Assembly (NCBI GenBank): GCA_020634855.1
Contig: JACKAU010000017.1
Span: 1 to 64,000, forward strand
Source: Anaerolineales bacterium
Lineage (GTDB): Bacteria > Chloroflexota > Anaerolineae > 4572-78 > J111
Direction: 5' to 3'
Length of the DNA: 64,000 bases
Of the stretch, positions 43,672-50,557 are shown in pieces; position 1 is the stretch's first letter; every line of letters starts with the position of its first letter. The position numbers and the translations under genes were made by a program. The notes beneath the pieces are model-generated. The model was not told where the DNA came from, made no database searches, and worked only from the letters and a program-made list of their open reading frames with translations.

Positions 43672-45612
43672 ATGTTTGGTGGACCAGACGGCTTACGCCG
43701 GATTATGAGTCAAGACAATATAAAACCCCAAAACCTGAGCGACACCCTGGCTCGGTTCGGGCGCTATTTCAGACCCTATTGGCCGATGCTGGCCGTGACC
43801 CTTCTACTCATCATTGGCGCGACTTGGAGCCAGGTCACGGCCCCGATGCTCATCGGCCAAACGGTCGATTGTTACCTTACCCCTCCCATCGCGGACAGCC
43901 TTAGCGCCGCGTCCGAAAACAACTGTTGGTATGACCCGAACCAGGCTGACCTATCCACCCAAGAGCGTCTGGCCGGCTTAGGTCATATGGTGCTGCTAAT
44001 TGTGGGCCTGTACGTCCTGGGGGCAGTTTTTACCGGCACCACCTTCTTTACCATGGCCTGGACCGGCCAACACGTCCTGCGGGCCATGCGTGAGGATGTG
44101 TTGCAGCACCTACATCGCCTATCGTTGAGCTATTACTCCGAAAATGAGGCCGGCGACCTGATGAGCCGCATTACCAACGACTCGGAAACAATTGGTCAAG
44201 CCTTTAACTTTGCCCTGGTCAACGTTTTCAGCGGCACTTTGCTCATCGGGTGGATAGCCTACAGTATGCTGGCCCTGAGTTTGCCTTATGCCCTGGTCAG
44301 TCTGGCAATGGTGCCGGTAATGATTGTGGCCACGGTTTGGTTTTCAAACCAGGCGCGCCGGGCCTTTCGCCGCACTCGCACCGAAATGGGCAGCATCAAC
44401 GCCGAGCTTCAGGAAAATATCTCTGCCGTGCGTGAAGTGCAAGCCTTCAACCGGGCCGAACAAAACATTGAGAATTTCCGGCTGACCAACGCCGCCAACC
44501 GCGACGCCAACATTCGGGCCGTCGCCTTTACCAGCGCCCTGGCCCCCACCCTGGAAGCGCTGGGCTACGTGGCCCTGGCTTTGGTGGCAGTCGTCGGCGG
44601 CTTGGCCTTGCTGCGCGGCGGTACGCTGTTTGGCAGTGTCATCTCGCTGGGGGTGGTGGTCACATTCTTAACCTATGTCCAGCGTTTTAACCAACCCATT
44701 CAGCAGATTTCGGTGCTGTGGACCAACATCCAAAACGCCATTGCCAGCGGCGAACGCATCTTCACCCTGCTCGACGAAGTGCCGCAGGTGCAGGATAAGC
44801 CCAACGCCCGGCCCATGCCGCTGATTCAGGGTAAGGTGGAACTGGTCAATGTATCGGCCGCTTATAAGCCGGACGAACCGGTGCTAAAAGAGGTCAACCT
44901 GACCACCGAACCGGGCCAGACCATCGCCATTGTCGGGCCAACCGGCGCGGGCAAAACCACCATCATCAACCTGCTGCCCCGCTTTTACGATGTCACCGGG
45001 GGAGCCGTGCTGATCGACGGGCTGGATGTGCGCGATGTGACCTCGGCCAGCCTGCGACAGCAGATCGGTTTGGTGCTGCAAGATACGTTTCTGTTCAGCA
45101 CCACGGTTATGGAGAATATTCGCTTTGGCCGTCCTTCAGCCGGTGATGACGAAGTGATGGCGGCGGCCAAATTGGCCCGAGCCGACCTCTTCATCGAGCG
45201 GCTGCCGGAAGGCTACCAGACTGTACTGGGCGAGCGCGGCAGCGGGTTGAGTCAGGGGCAGCGCCAACTGTTGGCCATTGCCCGGGCCGCCCTGGCCGAT
45301 CCGCGCATTCTGATTTTAGACGAAGCCACATCCAGCGTAGACACTCGCACCGAGCGATTGATCCAATCGGCCCTGGATGAACTACTGCGGGGGCGCACCA
45401 GTTTTGTCATTGCCCACCGCCTCAGCACCATCCGCAACGCCGATCAGGTGCTGGTACTCAACCAGGGCCAAATCATCGAGCGCGGGACTCACGCCGAACT
45501 GTTGGCCCGCCACGGCTTTTACTATGACCTGTACATGAGCCAGTTCCGCTACCAGGAAGAGTTGGCCTCGGCTAACGGTTCAGCCCGATCGGCCTCGGCC
45601 ATTATGGAGTGA
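43672..45612 (+). CDS. ABC exporter half-transporter with canonical catalytic site
   Basis: The protein has 646 residues. Membrane domain occupies about 35-365. An extracytoplasmic stretch with two cysteines (YLTPPIADSLSAASENNCWY) lies between helices 1 and 2. The ATPase has Walker A GPTGAGKTT, Walker B ILILDEATSSVD with the catalytic glutamate, and H-loop VIAHRLSTI. The signature is LSQGQRQLLAIARAA, where glutamine replaces the first glycine. It complements the upstream gene: together they form one active and one degenerate ATP site. Substrate: a drug, lipid or peptide cannot be distinguished. Confidence 0.95.
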   Translation: MFGGPDGLRRIMSQDNIKPQNLSDTLARFGRYFRPYWPMLAVTLLLIIGATWSQVTAPMLIGQTVDCYLTPPIADSLSAASENNCWYDPNQADLSTQERLAGLGHMVLLIVGLYVLGAVFTGTTFFTMAWTGQHVLRAMREDVLQHLHRLSLSYYSENEAGDLMSRITNDSETIGQAFNFALVNVFSGTLLIGWIAYSMLALSLPYALVSLAMVPVMIVATVWFSNQARRAFRRTRTEMGSINAELQENISAVREVQAFNRAEQNIENFRLTNAANRDANIRAVAFTSALAPTLEALGYVALALVAVVGGLALLRGGTLFGSVISLGVVVTFLTYVQRFNQPIQQISVLWTNIQNAIASGERIFTLLDEVPQVQDKPNARPMPLIQGKVELVNVSAAYKPDEPVLKEVNLTTEPGQTIAIVGPTGAGKTTIINLLPRFYDVTGGAVLIDGLDVRDVTSASLRQQIGLVLQDTFLFSTTVMENIRFGRPSAGDDEVMAAAKLARADLFIERLPEGYQTVLGERGSGLSQGQRQLLAIARAALADPRILILDEATSSVDTRTERLIQSALDELLRGRTSFVIAHRLSTIRNADQVLVLNQGQIIERGTHAELLARHGFYYDLYMSQFRYQEELASANGSARSASAIME

Positions 45613-45639
45613 ACTCAATACTGTCGATAAGCCAACAGA

Positions 45640-45735
45640 CCGCCGACAGCCGACCGCGGACCGCCGAAAAATAGGTATGCTCGGTACAGTTCGACGGTCA
45701 ACGGTCGGCGGTCTGCCGTCAGGGGGCATCGAAAC
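45640..45735. repeat. GACCGC-type hairpin repeat
   Basis: GACCGCCGACAGCCGACCGC and the complementary CGGTCGGCGGTCTGCCGTCA enclose a short loop with AATAGGTATGCTCGG. It is close in sequence to the copy between the ABC genes. It may serve as a terminator after the operon. Confidence 0.75.
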
Positions 45736-45765
45736 CTGGGGCAAATTGAGAGTGCATTCGCATGG

Positions 45766-46194
45766 TTAGGTAGCCATTTTCGATTCAACTATCGGCAGCA
45801 AGCGCGAATCTTCCAGGGCGGCCGTTCGATGCCCGATCCCGGCCAGGTATTCTTCATTGGATGAAAACGCCATGAAATCCGCGAGTGAGTTTTGGCGCAC
45901 CAGCATGACCAGGTCCCACTGTTCGTCTTGAGGCCCAATAAGGTATTGGCCTCCTTTACCCAAAAACACCAGCTCGCCGCCGCTTTCCTTGAGGAAGGGC
46001 AAGGTGTGATCGATGTACTTTTGGTAGGCCGCTGCGCCGGATATAGGCTCGTCTGGCATTAGTTCCGGATGGGCCGAATAGTCGGCCACTTCGCGAAAGC
46101 GCAGGAGATTGAGCATCGTAACGGCGCCGGAGATATTCCGGGCGAATAAGGCCGCGCCGGCCTCCGGCGATACGTCTAAGTAACGTTCTGTCAT
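45766..46194 (-). CDS. DUF1330 domain protein
   Basis: The protein has 142 residues. AVTMLNLLRFREVADYS, then AAYQKYIDHTLPFLKESGGEL and DLVMLVRQNSLADFMAF are the DUF1330 dimeric alpha/beta-barrel signature, which resembles EthD/ABM folds. The role is unknown. It lies 38 bases downstream of a medium-chain reductase gene on the same strand and is probably co-transcribed with it. Confidence 0.85.
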   Translation of the reverse strand: MTERYLDVSPEAGAALFARNISGAVTMLNLLRFREVADYSAHPELMPDEPISGAAAYQKYIDHTLPFLKESGGELVFLGKGGQYLIGPQDEQWDLVMLVRQNSLADFMAFSSNEEYLAGIGHRTAALEDSRLLPIVESKMAT

Positions 46195-46232
46195 GGGATT
46201 CCCTTCTGTCTGTGCGGCAACGCAACGCCGCG

Positions 46233-47225
46233 TTAAATTGCGCGATTAGGGTCTAAGGTGATGACGACATTGCCCTTTTTGTGGCCGGTATCGACGTAGC
46301 GGTGTGCCTCAGCAATATGTTCCAACGGATAGCAGCGGTCGATGACCGGTTTTATCTTCCCGGCTTCAATTAGCTCTTTAAGAAAGACGAGATCCTTCCT
46401 CCTGTCGCCTTCCGGCCTTAAACCGGTAGCCGCAATTTTTACCTTTTTGCTACCAAACATGGCTGTCCATAATACTTGAGGAAGAAGTCCCAACCCATTA
46501 ATGGCCGCTTCAAGAAAGATCCCATTTGGTTTTAACGTCTTTTTACATCGAGCAAACGACGTCTTGCCGACCGTGTCAAAAATAAGGTCATAGGTCTCCT
46601 GGCTTTGGGTAAAATCTTCTTGGGTGTAATCAATCACTTTATCGGCTCCCAAAGATTTCACTAATTCTACATTCGAGGTGCTGCACACACCGGTTACTTC
46701 TGCGCCAAAGACCTGGGCCAACTGTACCGCCGCCGCTCCTACGGAGCCGGAAGCGCCGTTGATTAGTACTTTTTGTCCGCTTTGAATATTGCCCGTATCT
46801 CTCAGGAACGGCAAGGCGGTTAACACCCCATCGACGCTGGAGGCCGCTTCCTCATAGTCCATGTTGGCCGGTTTTATGGTAAGCACCCCGTCTTCAGGCA
46901 AGCATATATATTCAGCATTAGCCCCAAACTCAGGTCCGGCCGTGCCGAAAATCTGGTCGCCTATTTTGAAGCGGGTTACATCCTTGCCGACAGCTTCGAT
47001 TTCTCCGGCTAACTCTTCGCCTAATCTGGTGTTTTTTGGTTTGGTCAGACCGGTGAATAATCTGGCAATCAATGGCTCACCGCGTCGGAAGGTGGCTTCC
47101 GTAGCCGTGACGGTTGTCGCATGGATTTTGATGAGGAGTTCATTGTCCTTAGGTGTCGGTTTTTCTACCTCTTCAAGTTTAAGAACATCGGGCGATCCAT
47201 ACTCTCTATAAACAATGGCTTTCAT
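46233..47225 (-). CDS. MDR quinone oxidoreductase/alcohol dehydrogenase-like protein, paralogue
   Basis: The protein has 330 residues. VLINGASGSVGAAAVQLAQV near 155 is the cofactor loop and GEELAGEIEAVGKDVTRFKI near 68 matches the family; no zinc set is seen. It shares its organisation with the 39865 gene (DKVIDYTQEDFTQSQ in this one and DHVIDYTQEDYTQTD in the other), indicating a recent or conserved paralogue pair. It would use NAD(P)H to reduce a quinone or unsaturated aldehyde. Confidence 0.92.
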   Translation of the reverse strand: MKAIVYREYGSPDVLKLEEVEKPTPKDNELLIKIHATTVTATEATFRRGEPLIARLFTGLTKPKNTRLGEELAGEIEAVGKDVTRFKIGDQIFGTAGPEFGANAEYICLPEDGVLTIKPANMDYEEAASSVDGVLTALPFLRDTGNIQSGQKVLINGASGSVGAAAVQLAQVFGAEVTGVCSTSNVELVKSLGADKVIDYTQEDFTQSQETYDLIFDTVGKTSFARCKKTLKPNGIFLEAAINGLGLLPQVLWTAMFGSKKVKIAATGLRPEGDRRKDLVFLKELIEAGKIKPVIDRCYPLEHIAEAHRYVDTGHKKGNVVITLDPNRAI

Positions 47226-47269
47226 AATATCCTCTTTTATCTGATTGCTCGTAATTTTTTAGCGTTATT

Positions 47270-47959
47270 TCAAGATTTAGCTAACATTGCATTCGGCTTT
47301 TGGGCCGTCACGCTCGAGCTACGGCGTAACATGTCGATCCCCAGCCAGACGAACCACACAATTTGACCCAGCCCGAAAACCATCGCTCCCAGCTCGCCGA
47401 GCGTCGGGACAACTGTGATGATGCCCGCCACCCCGATCACCAGACCGAAGTAGTTCAGCACCCTGGGTAGCCCGCCTGTCTGTAGCGCGGCCCAACTGAC
47501 CAGCAGCACCCACAGGCTGCCGACCAGTTCGACCCCGCCGCCTAATCCTTCAAACACCGGGTCAATCGCCAACCAGACCGTCGCGGCTTGAGCCGGGTCT
47601 TGGCCGTAGAGATCGACGACGGTCTCCATGCCGATGATAAAGATCATGCCGCTGGCAATAACCAAGCCGGCCCAGATTAGCCCGAAGGCGGTCGCCGTCG
47701 ACATCATTGCCGGCGCGTCGGCCTTCAATTGCTCGTGAAGCGCCAGCGCCAAAACCACCAGAGCGACGCCAAAGACCACATAGATGATCAGCGTGATGAG
47801 GTGCATAGCGGCCTGGTTGTCCATCAGTAACGCCACTTTCTGCACTGGATCGACCACACCGGCATAGTCCACGACGACGATAAAAAATACAATACCCACC
47901 ACGTAGGCCACGGCCTCGTACAGGGCGGCAATGCCGCCCAACTTCTGTAAATCGTTCAT
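47270..47959 (-). CDS. DUF4386-like membrane protein
   Basis: From ATG 47959 (ribosome site GGAGATTTAGA) the protein has 229 residues with six or seven hydrophobic helices. It starts MNDLQKLGGIAALYEAVAYV and contains MHLITLIIYVVFGVALVVLA, then GLVIGVAGIITVVPTL. The layout matches DUF4386/DUF998-type integral membrane proteins. The longer frame up to 48103 runs through a hairpin repeat and is rejected. Function is unknown; a second such protein is encoded upstream. Confidence 0.8.
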   Translation of the reverse strand: MNDLQKLGGIAALYEAVAYVVGIVFFIVVVDYAGVVDPVQKVALLMDNQAAMHLITLIIYVVFGVALVVLALALHEQLKADAPAMMSTATAFGLIWAGLVIASGMIFIIGMETVVDLYGQDPAQAATVWLAIDPVFEGLGGGVELVGSLWVLLVSWAALQTGGLPRVLNYFGLVIGVAGIITVVPTLGELGAMVFGLGQIVWFVWLGIDMLRRSSSVTAQKPNAMLAKS

Positions 47960-48040
47960 TCTAAATCTCCGTTTCTGGACGATATTGATGTGTTTCGACA
48001 AATCGAAATTGAATATGAATAAATGAGGTGGTAGTAAGAT

Positions 48041-48127
48041 GAACCACTGACCCACTGATTTAACTGAACACACTGAAAAACCACTATTTCTCAGTGTGTT
48101 CATAAAAATTCAGAGTTTCAGTGGTTC
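48041..48127. repeat. 87-bp inverted repeat
   Basis: GAACCACTGA at the left pairs with TCAGTGGTTC at the right, and GAACACACTGA pairs with TCAGTGTGTTC inside. The nested stems lie between the two DUF4386-like genes. Confidence 0.9.
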
Positions 48128-48143
48128 AAAAGCAGCTTTTATC

Positions 48144-48887
48144 CTAAACCTCTATCGCTTTGGCTGGCGTGGTCTTCACGGCGATGCGATCAGCTTGCTG
48201 CGGGACGCTGACCCCTTTCACCAGCAGCCACACGGCCATCGACAGTTCCCCAATAAAGGCCGGCACGAAGACAACCAGGGCGAATATAGCTTCATAGTTG
48301 TCGTAGTTGGGCCAAAGTAAACCGGCAAAACTATCCACTAAATAGCCTAAAGAGGCAAATATCAACAAGCCGCCCAGAATTCGAGGCAAGTAGCCCGACT
48401 TGAAAACCAGATAGCCCAGAACCAGCAGACTAAGGCCAAAAAACACCATGCCAATCGAATAGCCCAGGCTATGCCCATTGAGAAAGAGCAGCACCAGCGC
48501 ATCCAGTTGATCCGCGCCAAAGACCGTCAAGTAGTCAGCGCCGCTTAAAAGCTGTAACACAAAGAAAAGGTTAAGCAGATTGAGGGCCAAAATAGTAGCC
48601 TGCCCCAACCTGAAAAACGCTGCCAGTAAGGACAGCGCCTGACTGACCGGTTTGAACAGCACATAAAAGATCAGGGCCAAGGCGATATCACTCAAAATCA
48701 TGATCAGATCGCCGGCAATACCCAGTCGAAATAGTCCCTCAGAAGCCATAATGTTACTGGCTGTCGCTGTGGCGTCGCCGGGTACAATCAAACTCTGGCG
48801 CACGACAAATTCAGCGAAGATGCCGGCGACGATGATGGTTAGGTACAGCACTCCGGCCACTCTGGCAGTTTTATTATTTAAGCCCAT
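48144..48887 (-). CDS. DUF4386 domain membrane protein
   Basis: The protein has 247 residues. MGLNNKTARVAGVLYLTIIV, then GIFAEFVVRQSLIVPGDATA and ASEGLFRLGIAGDLIMILSD are the DUF4386 signature. Six to seven membrane helices follow. GLSLLVLGYLVFKSGYLPRI is also typical. The family is of unknown function, often near regulators and short-chain reductases, as here. ATG follows AAAGGGAGAAAAAA. Confidence 0.93.
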   Translation of the reverse strand: MGLNNKTARVAGVLYLTIIVAGIFAEFVVRQSLIVPGDATATASNIMASEGLFRLGIAGDLIMILSDIALALIFYVLFKPVSQALSLLAAFFRLGQATILALNLLNLFFVLQLLSGADYLTVFGADQLDALVLLFLNGHSLGYSIGMVFFGLSLLVLGYLVFKSGYLPRILGGLLIFASLGYLVDSFAGLLWPNYDNYEAIFALVVFVPAFIGELSMAVWLLVKGVSVPQQADRIAVKTTPAKAIEV

Positions 48888-48934
48888 TTTTTTCTCCCTT
48901 TGAATACTACTGATGAGGCGCTGGTCTCAATTTA

Positions 48935-49201
48935 CTATTTGCCACCCGACGCATCTGCCTGGTCGAGGTCAACCCGAACGACCGACAGCAACGGCATGCC
49001 AATATCTCGGACCTTTCTCAGCAAGCCATGCAGCGCGGCCTGATCGACCACCGGGCCGGTTAACAGCGTCTCGCCGTTGTCCTCCAGTGTGATGGTTAGG
49101 CCGCCAAACCAATCTGACCATTGACGATCCAGATGGCCCTGGAGCCTGATTTGATAGATCGTTTGATGGGGATCAGATGTTGGGTTGAGTTTGTTTGACA
49201 T
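48935..49201 (-). CDS. Small conserved-type protein, about 88 aa
   Basis: From ATG 49201 (ribosome site AAGGGACAAGG) the product has QTIYQIRLQGHLDRQWSDWF, then GGLTITLEDNGETLLTGPVV and DQAALHGLLRKVRDIGMPLL. This layout is common in small actinobacterial and Chloroflexota proteins next to regulators. It has a beta-strand-rich start and a helical end. No reaction is known. The 19-codon upstream extension to 49258 has no ribosome site. Confidence 0.8.
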   Translation of the reverse strand: MSNKLNPTSDPHQTIYQIRLQGHLDRQWSDWFGGLTITLEDNGETLLTGPVVDQAALHGLLRKVRDIGMPLLSVVRVDLDQADASGGK

Positions 49202-49298
49202 GACCTTGTCCCTTTTGTAGCCGGTCGTAACCGTCGGGTCACTTGATGAATATGCCACTATTATAGGGGCTATAGGGTATGGCTGTATAGATACTTAA

Positions 49299-49377
49299 GT
49301 ATTGTTTGGGGTATTGTTTGGAGGTATTGTTTGGGGTTACTAAGAAACAGGCAGAGGGTAACAAGCCCTCTGCCTGT
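49299..49377. repeat. 13-bp triple repeat next to a perfect hairpin
   Basis: GTATTGTTTGGGG is repeated three times (49299-49336) with one or two changes. Ten bases on, ACAGGCAGAGGG (49347-49358) pairs with CCCTCTGCCTGT (49366-49377) without mismatch. On the reverse strand the stem is followed by TTTCTTAG, so it can terminate the AraC transcript. Confidence 0.85.
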
Positions 49378-49434
49378 ATAAGATAAGCTACTTATTTTCA
49401 GTAGATCACAGTATTACATAAAAGCAGGTAAATT

Positions 49435-49533
49435 GAACGCAGATCGTATCAATCGCACAGATAAACACGGATTTTCTTAAAATAAAACAAGCTTTATCCG
49501 TGAAAATCGGTATGATCCGCGTCATCTGTGTTC
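49435..49533. repeat. Inverted repeat of the ACACGGATTTT type
   Basis: GAACGCAGAT...CGCACAGATAAACACGGATTTT pairs with AAAATCGG...GATCCGCGTCATCTGTGTTC. This kind of element (CACGGAT/ATCCGTG) recurs in many bacterial genomes. It lies downstream of the AraC gene. Confidence 0.8.
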
Positions 49534-49574
49534 TATCATATCTCATCAGGTATTGAACTCGTGATCTACCTATT

Positions 49575-50465
49575 TTACTCTCTTTTCGAAACCGGAATCC
49601 ATATCTCGCTTCTAAATGTTGGCGAAGTCACATCTTTGTGTTCGTTCCACAGAATTTCCGGGCCGGCGACTTGCTCATAACCTGAGGTCGGAAACCATTC
49701 GGCATAGATCCGCCCCCAGATATTTTGTAGCGTCTCCGGAAATGGTCCAACCGACTCGAACACGGCCCAGGTTGAGGCCGGCACCTCAAGCCGAGTCAGG
49801 TTGGCCGGGTGCTCCTGGGTTGTCGCCACGCCAATGTAGTGATCGAGTTCACCGCCATCCAACCGGCCTTCGGAAAAATTCGTCGAGGCGCTGATCAACC
49901 CTTTGGGTTCCACATTCGACAGAGACTTCAGCGTGTTGATCGTGTCCTCATCCAGGCTGGCCCACATCGCCGCGATTGCCGGATTCACGCCCTCGTAAAT
50001 CAATGGCACTCGCTTCATAATCCCGACAATGCTAAATTTCGCTTTTTCTTCGATGCGATACTTCATTTCATCTACTCCTTTAATCGTTAGCTGGAAGGTC
50101 ATCCGTGGGTACGCTTTGAGGGGCTGCCCGGTGGTTCTGGCCTCCATAGGTGTGACGCCATGCAAACTGTGAAACGCTCTGGTAAACGAGTCCGGTGAGT
50201 TGTAGCCATACTTGAGGGCCAGATCAATGACCCGTACATCGCTATGCACCAGTTCGAAGGCTGCCAGAGTCAGGCGTCTGCGCCGGATATACTCCGAGAG
50301 CGACACCCCGGCCAGAAAAGAAAACATTCGCCTAAAGTGATATTCCGAGCATAAGGCCAATCGTTCAACCTCTGTAAAGTCAATTTCATCAGCCAGGTTG
50401 TCTTCGATGTAGGCTAAAGCCTGGTTCATTCTCTCCAGCGCATCCACGTTTTGACTTCCTTTCAT
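49575..50465 (-). CDS. AraC family regulator with GyrI-like effector domain
   Basis: The protein has 296 residues. Two helix-turn-helix units at the N-terminus, AEVERLALCSEYHFRRMFSF-type (EVERLALCSEYHFRRMFSFL) and VIDLALKYGYNSPDSFTRAF, end at about 105. A GyrI/BmrR-like C-terminal domain follows (ASTWAVFESVGPFPETLQNI). This order (DNA-binding first) matches the Rob/SoxS-plus-effector type that senses small cationic or hydrophobic compounds. It is likely a regulator of the nearby reductase, DUF4386 and transporter genes. ATG follows GAAAGGAAG-like bases. Confidence 0.93.
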   Translation of the reverse strand: MKGSQNVDALERMNQALAYIEDNLADEIDFTEVERLALCSEYHFRRMFSFLAGVSLSEYIRRRRLTLAAFELVHSDVRVIDLALKYGYNSPDSFTRAFHSLHGVTPMEARTTGQPLKAYPRMTFQLTIKGVDEMKYRIEEKAKFSIVGIMKRVPLIYEGVNPAIAAMWASLDEDTINTLKSLSNVEPKGLISASTNFSEGRLDGGELDHYIGVATTQEHPANLTRLEVPASTWAVFESVGPFPETLQNIWGRIYAEWFPTSGYEQVAGPEILWNEHKDVTSPTFRSEIWIPVSKRE

Positions 50466-50557
50466 GAATACAATATCTGCATGATATCGGATACAGAATA
50501 TTTTTGCCCGACAATTGATGCCCGGTTTTGTCGGGTGAAGGGGTAACTGGACTGAGG

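Noticed and set aside
47960..48103. N-terminal extension of the DUF4386-like gene at 47270
   Set aside because: The extension reads through an inverted repeat; a good ribosome site precedes ATG 47959.
39215..50465. The whole reductase/ABC/DUF4386 cluster as one operon-like system
   Set aside because: Strands alternate, hairpins intervene and several regulators are independent, so only a loose functional grouping can be supported.
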